Positions 35,653-43,236 of a stretch of 54,490 nt of DNA are shown here, piece after piece. Numbering within the stretch: the first letter of the stretch is position 1; each line of letters starts with the position of its first letter. The notes beneath the pieces were generated by a model. It was not told where the DNA came from. It searched no databases and was given only the letters and a program-made list of their open reading frames with translations. The stretch is from Streptomyces boluensis (GTDB taxonomy: Bacteria; Actinomycetota; Actinomycetes; Streptomycetales; Streptomycetaceae). Location: the NCBI RefSeq assembly GCF_009908195.1, contig NZ_JAAAHS010000006.1, forward strand, positions 1-54,490. Direction: 5' to 3'. The translations under genes were made by a program, and so were the position numbers.

Positions 35653-37140
35653 TCACAGCGGCAGCTCCGGCGAGTCGACGCCGACCACCCGGTCACCGCA
35701 GAACACCCGGACCGACTCGGCCGGTCCGTGACCGCCGAGGCCGGCCGGCCCCCAGAAGCTCTGCGCGGAGTCGTCACCGAGGTCGGCGATCTTCGCGCCG
35801 TTGACCCGCACCTCACCGGCGAGGACGCGGGAGCCGACCTCGACCGCACGCTCGGCGTCGCCGCCGAACACGTAGGCGTCGAGCCCCGAGGGGTTGGAGT
35901 TCGCGATCCGCAGCGCCTCCTCGTCGGAATCGACGGCGTGCAGGGACACGACGGGACCGAACAACTCCGCGGTGGCCCTCGCCGGGTCGGCCCCGGCGGC
36001 GACGGTGGGGGACAGGAAGTACCCGTCGAGCTCGGGGAGTCGGGCCGGCTGGTGGACGGTCGCTCCCAGGGAGCGCAGTCCGTCGATCCGGCTCTGCAGT
36101 GTCGCGAAGTGCGGTGCGTTCGAGATCGGGCCGAGCTCGGTGCCCTCGTCGAGCGAGTGCCCGACCACGACCTTGGAGAGGCGCTCGGTCAGCGCTTCGA
36201 GCAGCGGATCGAGCAGGCTCCGGTGGGCGAGTACCTTGCCAGGACCCTCGCACCACTGGCCGTTCAGCTTGGTCATACCGTCGAAGATCCCGTCGGCGGC
36301 GACCTCGACGTCGGCGTCGTCCAGGACAAGCGCCGGGTTGTTGCCGCCCAGCTCCAGTTGCAGGACCTTGAAGTCCTCCGCCGCACCGCGGGCGATCGCG
36401 CGCCCGGCGGCCGGACCGCCGGTGAACGACACGATCCTGACGCGCGGGTCACCGGTCAGCGCGGCCCCGACATCGCCGCGGCCGTGCACCAACTGCAGGG
36501 CGCCGCTGGGCAGTCCGGCCTCGACGAAGCACTCGACGACTAGCTGCGCGCTGCCCGGGGCGTGCTCGGACGGCTTCAGAATCACCGGGCAGCCCGCGGC
36601 GACCGCACTCACCACCTTCGCCGCGGGGATGAAGCTCGGCCCGTTCCACGGCGTGAGGATCGCGGCCGGCCCCCACGGGACCTTGTACAGCCGCACGTCA
36701 CGTCCGCCCGCCGCCAGCGGCCGTACGCGGGGAATGCTCAGCAGGTCCGCCGCCGTCGCCCGGATCCGGGCGGGCAGGAAGGCCGTCACCTTCCGGGTGA
36801 CACCGATCGGCACCCCGCTGGTCAGGGAATCGGTACGGGCGATGTCCTCGGCCCGGCCCTCGATGAGCGCGGCGACCCGTTCGAGCATGTCCGCCCGCTC
36901 GCGACGCGCCTCCTCGTCCCACCGGCCGACGCCGTACACGCGCTCGGCATGCCGCAGGGCGCGTTCGACGTCGCGGGGTGCGGTCGTGGCCATGCGATGC
37001 ACCGGCTGCCGGGTGTTGGGGTCGATGTTCCACGCGTCCCGGTCGTCCCGTACCGCCTCGCAGTCGCTCCAGGCGTCCGCGATGTAGTTCACCGGCCGGG
37101 GGAGCGCCGTATCGGCCGTCACCGTCTCGCCGTTCGACAT
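35653..37140 (-). CDS. Aldehyde dehydrogenase (NAD(P)+)
   Basis: 495 residues. The general base Glu is in LQLELGGNNPALVLDDAD and the nucleophile Cys in KLNGQWCEGPGKVL. ILTPWNGPSFIPAAKVVSAVAAG and SFTGGPAAGRAIA form the cofactor site. It oxidises an aldehyde to the acid. In this operon the aldehyde could come from the alcohol dehydrogenase or from the PuuB-like oxidase. ATG 37140 is preferred: GAGGTG lies 6 bases upstream, and that site is duplicated. The C-terminal end departs from the usual family ending, so substrate prediction is unsafe. Confidence 0.86.
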   Translation of the reverse strand: MSNGETVTADTALPRPVNYIADAWSDCEAVRDDRDAWNIDPNTRQPVHRMATTAPRDVERALRHAERVYGVGRWDEEARRERADMLERVAALIEGRAEDIARTDSLTSGVPIGVTRKVTAFLPARIRATAADLLSIPRVRPLAAGGRDVRLYKVPWGPAAILTPWNGPSFIPAAKVVSAVAAGCPVILKPSEHAPGSAQLVVECFVEAGLPSGALQLVHGRGDVGAALTGDPRVRIVSFTGGPAAGRAIARGAAEDFKVLQLELGGNNPALVLDDADVEVAADGIFDGMTKLNGQWCEGPGKVLAHRSLLDPLLEALTERLSKVVVGHSLDEGTELGPISNAPHFATLQSRIDGLRSLGATVHQPARLPELDGYFLSPTVAAGADPARATAELFGPVVSLHAVDSDEEALRIANSNPSGLDAYVFGGDAERAVEVGSRVLAGEVRVNGAKIADLGDDSAQSFWGPAGLGGHGPAESVRVFCGDRVVGVDSPELPL

Positions 37141-37143
37141 GTG

Positions 37144-37167
37144 AGTCACCTCTGCAGTCACCTCTGC
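37144..37167 (-). repeat. Tandem duplication of the aldehyde dehydrogenase ribosome site
   Basis: GCAGAGGTGACT occurs twice head to tail just before the ATG, so two GAGGTG ribosome-binding sequences stand 12 bases apart. The nearer one has good spacing. The duplication is perfect. Confidence 0.7.
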
Positions 37168-37179
37168 ATCCCTTGCGTG

Positions 37180-38277
37180 TCAGGCCTGGAGGTCGACGAC
37201 GATGCGGGTCACATCGCCGCTGCGCATGGCCTTGAAGCCCTCGTTGATCTCGCCGAACGGGATGACCTGCGTGACCATCTCGTCGAGCAGCAGCCGCCCC
37301 TGCCGGTACAGGCGCGCGAGCTGGGCGATGTCCTGGCGTACCTGCCCCGAGCCCATGTACGAGCCGATGAGGCGCTTCTCCTCGAAGAAGAAGTCCGGGG
37401 CGGGCAACCGGAGTTCGGTGCCTTCCGGGGCGATGCCCACCAGGCAGGCGGTTCCGGTGGGCCGCAGCACCGACAGGGCCGTGGCCGCCGTACGGGCCGA
37501 GCCGACTGCCTCGAACGAGTAGTCCACCCCGTCGCCAAGGAGGTTCCGCACTTCTGCGGCGACGTCTTCGGCGCCCCCGTTCACGACGTGGGTCGCCCCG
37601 TAGCCGCGCGCGGCCTTCAGGCGCGCTTCGTCCAGGTCGATCGCGACGACGGCCGAGGCTCCCGCGAGCCTTGCTCCCTGGATGATGGCCGACCCGACGC
37701 CGCCGCAGCCGATCACCGCGACGGTGCTCCCCGGGCGCACCCGGGCAGCGCGGAAGACGGCTCCCACACCGGTGATCACACAGCACGCGAGGAGACACCC
37801 CACGTGCAGCGGCACCTCGTCGTCCAGCTTCACCAGGGCGTTCTCACGTATGAGCGTGTGCCGCGAGAACGCGCCGATGTCGCCGAGCCGCTCGACCGGC
37901 TTGCCGTCCTTCAACTGAAAGGCGGGGCGCGGGCGTTCACGTACTTCCGCGACGCGCAGGCACTGCGTCGACCGGCCCGCCTCGCAGTTGACGCACCGGC
38001 CGCACGACGGAGTCAGCGCCCCGACCACGCGGTCGCCAGGCCTCAGCCCGGTCACCGCGGAACCGGTCGCCTCGACCACGCCGGCCACCTCGTGGCCCAC
38101 CACCACCGGCAGAGCGGTAGGGACCGTTCCGGTCATGTAGTGCAGGTCGCTGTGGCACAGACCCACGTGGGAGACCGCGACGCGCACCTCGTCGGGCTCG
38201 GGGTCGTCCACCTGGATCGCCGTCATCTCGAGCGGCTCGTTCAGCGCGGTGAGCACCGCGGCCTCTGTCTCGATCAC
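37180..38277 (-). CDS. Zinc-dependent alcohol dehydrogenase (MDR superfamily)
   Basis: 365 residues. The catalytic zinc site is GLCHSDLHYMTG plus GHEVAGVVEATG, and the structural zinc loop has four Cys (CGRCVNCEAGRSTQC). The cofactor loop is VAVIGCGGVGSAIIQGARLAGA, with Asp in VVAIDLDEARL favouring NAD. Class III-like actinobacterial alcohol dehydrogenases look like this. GTG 38277 has GAGGAG 8 bases upstream; GTG 38283 is too close to it. The start lies next to the stop of the ligase-crotonase gene, so translation is probably coupled. It would oxidise an alcohol or hydroxyacyl intermediate. Confidence 0.86.
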   Translation of the reverse strand: MIETEAAVLTALNEPLEMTAIQVDDPEPDEVRVAVSHVGLCHSDLHYMTGTVPTALPVVVGHEVAGVVEATGSAVTGLRPGDRVVGALTPSCGRCVNCEAGRSTQCLRVAEVRERPRPAFQLKDGKPVERLGDIGAFSRHTLIRENALVKLDDEVPLHVGCLLACCVITGVGAVFRAARVRPGSTVAVIGCGGVGSAIIQGARLAGASAVVAIDLDEARLKAARGYGATHVVNGGAEDVAAEVRNLLGDGVDYSFEAVGSARTAATALSVLRPTGTACLVGIAPEGTELRLPAPDFFFEEKRLIGSYMGSGQVRQDIAQLARLYRQGRLLLDEMVTQVIPFGEINEGFKAMRSGDVTRIVVDLQA

Positions 38278-40790
38278 GTCCACGTCTCCTCTGTCGTACG
38301 GGCGTCACGGCGCTGTTCGCCGGCGCCCTTCGCGTTCCAGAAGCCCTCGATGCCCGCGCTGAACACGCCGCTCTCCCAGGCCTGTTGCGCGGCGGCGTCC
38401 TCACGGGCGAAGGCCTGCTCGATCTCGTCGGGCCGCGGCCGGAGCAGCGCGAGGTGCAGCGCCGTCGTGTTGTTCTCCGGCGTCCACTCGACGACCAGGT
38501 CGACGGCCCGTTCGAGCAGCTCCTCCGGCGCGACGATCTCGTCGAGGAGACCGATCCGCCGGGCCTCCTCGGCGCCGATCCGCGGCGAGCCGAGGACCAT
38601 GCGCGTCGCGTGGTTCCGTACGAGGCGGGTGAGCAGCAGGCTCGACGCGTTCGAGATCGTGATGCCGCGGCCGTTCTCCGGCTGGTAGTACTCCGCCGCC
38701 GGGGTGCCGATCCGCGCGTCGCAGCAGAGCGTGATCTCGGAGGCGCCGCCCACCGCCAGGCCGTTCACCGCGGCGACGACGGGGACCCGTGTCTCCACGA
38801 CGGCCCGGGTGATGTCGTGGAAGCTCTCGACGGCCGCACGGACCTGCGCGTACGAGGTCGGCGCGGCCTCGAGATCCTCGCCCGACGAGAATGCCCGGCC
38901 CGTACCGGTGAGCACGATCCCGCGTACGTCCGCGCCTGTGCCGAACTCCCGTACCGTACGGGCAAGTTGCAGCCGGGTGGCGACGTCCATGGCGTTGAGC
39001 TTCTCCGGACGGCGCAGGGTCAGCACGGCCACATCGCGGACGACGTCGACGCCGAGGCGGCCCTCGGCCGGGACGGCGGACGCGCCGCCGGTCCTGCCAC
39101 GGGAACCCAGGTCGTACGTGACACCGGGCTCGTTGGCGGCGCGGGTCCTGAGGGCCGGCTTGGACACGCGCGCGGACGGCGTCCGTGGGAAGTCCGCGAC
39201 GAATTCGACGTAGCGCGGCACCTTGAAGCGGGCGAGCTGCCGGCCGGCCCGGTCGACGATCCTCTCGGCGGTCGACCGGTCGGCCGCCACTCCGGGGACC
39301 AACTGCACGAACGCCTTGACCTCTTCACCGAGCGTGTCGTCGGGCTCGGCGACGACCGCGGTCGCCATGACCGCGTCGTCCCGTTCAAGCGCGGCCTCGA
39401 CCTCGGCGCTGGCGATGTTCTCGCCGCCCCGACGCACCATGTCCTTGATCCGCCCGACCAGTTGAAGCCCGCCGTCCGGCCGGCGGACGACGACGTCACC
39501 GGTGTGCAGCCAGCCTCCCCCGGCGGCTACGCCCTCATTGCCGGGGGGACCCCCACTCCGCAGCACCCGTGCGGTGTCCTCCGGACGGTTCCAGTAGCCG
39601 CGCATCATCGGCTTCCCGGAGACCACCAGCTCACCGGGCGCACCGTCGCTCAGGTCGGCGCCCTGCGAGTCGACCACCCGCACCTGCTTCGTCGGCACCG
39701 GCTGCCCGAGGCTCCCGGTCCCCACGGCCCGCACGTCGTCGACGGGCGCGAAGAGGTCCACGCCTGACTCGGTCATGCCGTAGATCTCCCGCCACGGCGC
39801 GCCCCAGCGCTCCTCCAGCTGCGCGTGGATCCCCACCGGAATGCCCGAACAGAGCACCAGGCGCAGGTCGTTGTCCAGGTCGTCGGCGCTCGGTGGCTGC
39901 TTGAACAGCAGCGTCGGCATGGACCCGAGTACGTAGAAGAACGTGGCGCGATGGCGGCGGACATCGGCGAAGAAGCCCGATGCGGAGAACCGCGGCAGCA
40001 CCACAAGCGGCGCCCCGATGGTCAGGGCGAGCGCGGTGTTCCACTGCGGATCCATGTACGAGAACGGCTGCGCGGTGAGCAGCACGTCCTCGGCCCCGAG
40101 CCCGGTCACCCCGGCGCAGGTCCAGCCGAGCCGCACCCAGTAGTCGTGCGTGAGCATGCACGCCTTGGGGAAGCCGGTGGTGCCCGAGGTGTACTGCAGG
40201 TTCGCCAGCGTCCCGGCGGTGACGCGCAGCGGGGGAGCGGTCGCGGGGAAGGGCGCGGACCCGTCCGCGGCGACGTCGACGACCCGCAGGTCCGCCAAGT
40301 CCCGCTCGGCGTCGGTGACTTCCTTCAGAAGACCGGCCCGCTCGTCGTCGGTGAACACGACCCGCGCTCCCGAGTCCCGCAGCAGAAAGGTGAGATCCGC
40401 CCGCTGGTACGAGGAGTTGACCGGTACGACCACAGCGCCGGCCTTCAGCGCGGCCAGCCATACGACCGGCCAGTGCACGATGTTCGGAAGCATGATCGCG
40501 ACGCGGTCACCGGTCCGGACTCCGTCGACCTCGATCAGCCGGTGCGCGAGCCTGGACGTCCAGGCCTCGATCTCGGCAAAGGTCCAGGACTCTTCCCCGA
40601 AGCGCAGGAATTCCCGGTCCGGCGATTTCCGGGCACGCTCGGAGAGCAACCCGGTCAGCGTCGCGATATGCGGGTCTTCGCCCATCTGGTCGGCTCCGAC
40701 GGCCGGTCGGGGGTGGCGAGAGGACACGTTTCCCAGCTCCCCTGCTGTTTGATTCACGACATCTCCGTCGACTCGGCGCTCCTCAGACAT
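38274..40790 (-). CDS. Acyl-CoA ligase - enoyl-CoA hydratase fusion protein
   Basis: 838 residues. An N-terminal adenylate-forming ligase (~35-570) has QYTSGTTGFPKACMLTH, IYGMTESGVDL, GWLHTGDVVVRR, then RIKDMVRRGGENIASAEVE, and a C-terminal Lys near RVSKPALR. It is joined to a crotonase domain (~590-838) with GRAFSSGEDL and NGLAVGGASEITLCCD forming the oxyanion hole. Glu in GGASE and Glu in YYQPENG match the two catalytic Glu of enoyl-CoA hydratase. One chain could thus activate an acid and hydrate its enoyl-CoA. A 14-residue insert encoded by a GC hairpin element lies just before GWLHTGD. ATG 40790 overlaps the upstream stop by 8 bases; ATG 40685 is an alternative. Confidence 0.82.
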   Translation of the reverse strand: MSEERRVDGDVVNQTAGELGNVSSRHPRPAVGADQMGEDPHIATLTGLLSERARKSPDREFLRFGEESWTFAEIEAWTSRLAHRLIEVDGVRTGDRVAIMLPNIVHWPVVWLAALKAGAVVVPVNSSYQRADLTFLLRDSGARVVFTDDERAGLLKEVTDAERDLADLRVVDVAADGSAPFPATAPPLRVTAGTLANLQYTSGTTGFPKACMLTHDYWVRLGWTCAGVTGLGAEDVLLTAQPFSYMDPQWNTALALTIGAPLVVLPRFSASGFFADVRRHRATFFYVLGSMPTLLFKQPPSADDLDNDLRLVLCSGIPVGIHAQLEERWGAPWREIYGMTESGVDLFAPVDDVRAVGTGSLGQPVPTKQVRVVDSQGADLSDGAPGELVVSGKPMMRGYWNRPEDTARVLRSGGPPGNEGVAAGGGWLHTGDVVVRRPDGGLQLVGRIKDMVRRGGENIASAEVEAALERDDAVMATAVVAEPDDTLGEEVKAFVQLVPGVAADRSTAERIVDRAGRQLARFKVPRYVEFVADFPRTPSARVSKPALRTRAANEPGVTYDLGSRGRTGGASAVPAEGRLGVDVVRDVAVLTLRRPEKLNAMDVATRLQLARTVREFGTGADVRGIVLTGTGRAFSSGEDLEAAPTSYAQVRAAVESFHDITRAVVETRVPVVAAVNGLAVGGASEITLCCDARIGTPAAEYYQPENGRGITISNASSLLLTRLVRNHATRMVLGSPRIGAEEARRIGLLDEIVAPEELLERAVDLVVEWTPENNTTALHLALLRPRPDEIEQAFAREDAAAQQAWESGVFSAGIEGFWNAKGAGEQRRDARTTEETWT
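39515..39556 (-). repeat. GC-rich palindromic element inserted in frame in the ligase gene
   Basis: CCCCCGGC (39517-39524) pairs with GCCGGGGG (39540-39547) across a 15-base loop. A second small GGGGG/CCCCC hairpin follows at 39543-39554. The type resembles the GGGGGTCCCCC-bearing intergenic repeats I recall from Streptomyces chromosomes. Here it encodes Gly/Pro-rich residues (SGGPPGNEGVAAGGG) between VLR and GWLHTGD, where ligases normally have one or two residues. Confidence 0.6.
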
Positions 40791-41481
40791 CGGCACGGTC
40801 GTGCACCTGCCGGTCCTTCTCCGCATCGGCCGATTCGCCCAGCCGGTGCAGGGCGCGGTACGCGAAGTAGTACATGCACATCTGGAATCCCCAAGTGCTC
40901 AGCGCCGCCGTGTAGAAGAGGGTGTGCGCCGCGTCGTCGCCCGGGATGTGGACGTAGTCGTAGATCGAGGCGATCCCGAATGCGGCAGCGGTCGCGAGCC
41001 CCGCACCGATCGCCATTCCCTTAGCGCCGGCCGCCCAGAGCCGCCGCGAGAAGTAGAGGAGAAACAGCGTGGTCAGCACATTGACCACGACGTAGAAGAC
41101 AGCAAGACCGCGACCCAGCTCCTCGCCGAAGATCTGCAGGACGAGCCCGACCCCGGCGGCGAACGCGAACACCCCGACATCCACGGCCACGGACGGCCTG
41201 TACCGATGCGTCACGGCCATCAGACCCATCACGAGAATCAACGTGATGCCGACCGACCGGGAGAACGCGTCGAGGAAATGCGCGGCGGTGTACATGGGGC
41301 TGTCTTCGCCGGCCCCCACGGCCGCGTAGACGAAGAAGTTCGACCCGGAGGTGGCGACGATGATCCATTCGAGGCCGAGAAGATAGTTCCGGAATTCCTT
41401 GATGAATTTCCAGCCGAAGGTGAATCCGACGACGACCATCCAGACGTCGGCAAGCAGGAAGAGTAGATCTCTGAGTGCCAT
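40783..41481 (-). CDS. Integral membrane protein, function unknown
   Basis: 232 residues with about seven hydrophobic segments (for example LLFLLADVWMVVVGFTFGW, VGITLILVMGLMAV, VFAFAAGVGLVLQIFG, GMAIGAGLATAAAFGIASI). The last ~25 residues are polar. I do not recognise the family. GAGGAAAC precedes ATG 41481. It is the second gene of the long catabolic operon, after a 48-aa protein and before the ligase-crotonase fusion, whose start overlaps its stop. A transporter, sensor or membrane anchor for the pathway enzymes are all possible. Confidence 0.7.
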   Translation of the reverse strand: MALRDLLFLLADVWMVVVGFTFGWKFIKEFRNYLLGLEWIIVATSGSNFFVYAAVGAGEDSPMYTAAHFLDAFSRSVGITLILVMGLMAVTHRYRPSVAVDVGVFAFAAGVGLVLQIFGEELGRGLAVFYVVVNVLTTLFLLYFSRRLWAAGAKGMAIGAGLATAAAFGIASIYDYVHIPGDDAAHTLFYTAALSTWGFQMCMYYFAYRALHRLGESADAEKDRQVHDRADV

Positions 41482-41511
41482 TGTTTCCTCAATCCGTGCT
41501 CGGGTATCGGG

Positions 41512-41658
41512 TCAGATCGTCGCGGGCTGGCCGGCGTCGATCGACGGGTAGTCGTCCCGCTTGAGCAGGTCCATGGGGTCGGACATCTGACCGGCGACCC
41601 GGTCGACTTCGGCGACCGCAGCAGGCCTCCACCTTCGAGTGAGCTCACGCTGCTTCAT
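41512..41658 (-). CDS. 48-residue small protein heading the catabolic operon
   Basis: The reading frame starts MKQRELTRRWRPAAV and ends DDYPSIDAGQPATI. Nearly every codon in the second half ends in G or C, as in real genes here, which supports coding. The first dozen codons are less biased. It has no membrane segment and no Cys. A weak GGTGA lies upstream of ATG 41658. It ends 30 bases before the membrane protein gene. I do not recognise it; a short regulatory or complex-assembly peptide is possible. Confidence 0.5.
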   Translation of the reverse strand: MKQRELTRRWRPAAVAEVDRVAGQMSDPMDLLKRDDYPSIDAGQPATI

Positions 41659-41756
41659 CTTGGTCACCCGATCGAGTCAAATGTACAACTGTTTTCGTTC
41701 GAGAGCTACGGTCTGCGCCGATCCAGGCAAAACCGCCTGTTAACCTGGTGAGCGAC

Positions 41757-41772
41757 TTGATCGATCGTTCAA
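41757..41772. promoter_or_regulatory. Palindromic operator in the TetR/operon divergent region
   Basis: TTGATCGATCGTTCAA is a 16-bp palindrome with one mismatched pair, 18 bases before the TetR start. A second inverted repeat, CAGGC-6 bases-GCCTG, lies at 41724-41739. Both are in the 132-bp gap between the TetR gene and the divergent catabolic operon and are candidate TetR sites. Confidence 0.5.
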
Positions 41773-41790
41773 CTTCGGTAGGGGGCAGAT

Positions 41791-42384
41791 GTGGCACGCG
41801 TACCAGCGGCCGAGCGACGCAACGACCTGGTGAATGCCGCTATCCATGTGATCGCGAGCCACGGTGTCGAAGGCGCGACCACTCGGCGGATCGCCGAGGA
41901 GGCGAACGCCCCGCTGGCGACGCTGCACTACTGCTTCCACACCAAGGAGCTGCTGTTCGAGGCCGTCATCGAGAGGCTCACGGAGCAATACCGTGAGGTC
42001 CTGATCGAGAACGACGTGCACGGCGACGTGGCCGCGACCGCGCGCGGAGTCCTCCGCGGACTCCTGAACTGGTATCTCGAAGGCGATCCGGATCTCGCGT
42101 CCGCGACCATCGAGCTGGTCAGCTGGGCGCAGCGGCAGAAGGACCATCCGGCCGTCTCCGTCTACAGCGAGGCTTTCAACGTGATGCGCTCGATCCTCGC
42201 GAGAGCGGCCTCCGGACAGGAGGTCGCGCCCGAGACGATCGACCAGATCGGCTATGTCGTCGGGGCCCTTTCGGACGGCTTCGCCGTGAACTGGCTGACG
42301 TACGCCGACCGTTCCCAGGCCGCCGAGCAGGCCGAGACCATCGTCGGTGTGCTCGACGCCTGGCTGGCCGCGAACCTCGCCTGA
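41791..42384 (+). CDS. TetR-family transcriptional regulator of the catabolic operon
   Basis: 197 residues. The helix-turn-helix is in LVNAAIHVIASHGVEGATTRRIAEEANAPLATLHYCF, followed by a helical ligand domain. The N-terminus MARVPAAERRNDLVNAA is typical. GTG 41791 follows TAGGGGG. It is divergent from the operon that starts with the 48-aa protein, so it probably represses that operon and itself. The inducer might be a CoA ester or the amine substrate. A hairpin terminator follows. Confidence 0.85.
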   Translation: MARVPAAERRNDLVNAAIHVIASHGVEGATTRRIAEEANAPLATLHYCFHTKELLFEAVIERLTEQYREVLIENDVHGDVAATARGVLRGLLNWYLEGDPDLASATIELVSWAQRQKDHPAVSVYSEAFNVMRSILARAASGQEVAPETIDQIGYVVGALSDGFAVNWLTYADRSQAAEQAETIVGVLDAWLAANLA

Positions 42385-42410
42385 CGGCAAGCCCGTCGAC
42401 GGGGGCGCGA

Positions 42411-42452
42411 ACCCGAGTGCGTCCACCGGCGAGCCCGCGGGCGCACTCGGGT
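42411..42452. terminator. Hairpin terminator between convergent genes
   Basis: An 11-bp perfect stem ACCCGAGTGCG/CGCACTCGGGT with a 20-base loop lies between the TetR stop and the PuuD-like stop. Confidence 0.65.
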
Positions 42453-42462
42453 CGGCCGCGTA

Positions 42463-43236
42463 TCAAAGGCGTTTGGCGGATTCCTCGACGATCCACGTCA
42501 TCGTCGGATCGTCGCTCTCCATCCATTCCGGGTGCCACTGGACTCCGAGCACCGGCGCGTCCGGGAGCTCCACCGCCTCGATCACACCGTCGGCCGTCCG
42601 TCCCGTCACGAGGAGTCCCGTGCCGCAGCGATCGACGGCTTGGTGGTGCCACGAGTTGGTGACTGCCCGTGCTCCGAACAGTCCCGCCACGGTCGAGCCC
42701 GGCTCGAACGTCACGAGGTGATCGGCCGTGCCGTCGGTGGGCGCCGCCTCCTGCGACAGATGCCGCACCTCACCGGGCGGAAGGTCGGCGACGAGGGTGC
42801 CGCCGAGCGCCACGTTGAGGACCTGCATGCCCCGGCACACGGCGAGCACCGGGATCCCTCGATCGACGGCGGCCCGGACGAGCGCGAGTTCGTAAGCGTC
42901 CCGTTCGGCGTCGTGGGCCATCGGGTCCGCACGCGGGTCGACATCGCGGACCACGGACGGGTCCCCGCCCCAGCACGCCGGATGCAGGTCCTGCCCTCCG
43001 GTGACGACCACGCCGGAGAGCCAGTGGCACACGGCCTCCGCTTCGGTCTCGTACGAGAGGTTCACGGGGAGGCCGCCGGCGCGGGCGATGCGGATCGCGT
43101 AGTCGGACATGTAGGTGTCGGTGCACCGGTCGCCGTACCGGCGGTCCGCGCCCGCGATCAGTTCCAGGCGGATCCGCCGCCCGGTGATCCCGATGAGCGG
43201 CCGCACCACGTCCGGCCCAACTCCGTTGGTGCTCAC
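42463..43236 (-). CDS. PuuD-like gamma-glutamyl amide hydrolase (class I glutamine amidotransferase fold)
   Basis: 257 residues. The nucleophile is Cys in IPVLAVCRGMQVLNVALGG, with the triad His and Glu in LGVQWHPEWME. VVVTGGQDLHPACWGGD and SWHHQAVDRCGTGLLVTG are characteristic of PuuD, which cleaves gamma-glutamyl-GABA to glutamate and GABA. GTG 43236 overlaps the stop of the glutamine-synthetase-like gene (GTGA), so ligase and hydrolase are coupled. This matches the first and last steps of a gamma-glutamylation pathway. A role like TdnT in aniline or IpuF in isopropylamine breakdown is equally possible. Confidence 0.83.
   Translation of the reverse strand: MSTNGVGPDVVRPLIGITGRRIRLELIAGADRRYGDRCTDTYMSDYAIRIARAGGLPVNLSYETEAEAVCHWLSGVVVTGGQDLHPACWGGDPSVVRDVDPRADPMAHDAERDAYELALVRAAVDRGIPVLAVCRGMQVLNVALGGTLVADLPPGEVRHLSQEAAPTDGTADHLVTFEPGSTVAGLFGARAVTNSWHHQAVDRCGTGLLVTGRTADGVIEAVELPDAPVLGVQWHPEWMESDDPTMTWIVEESAKRL

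Noticed and set aside
39515-39556. Reading the hairpin in the ligase gene as a terminator that splits the gene in two
   Set aside because: The frame stays open across it and both ligase motifs on either side are needed for one enzyme; no start or ribosome site follows it.
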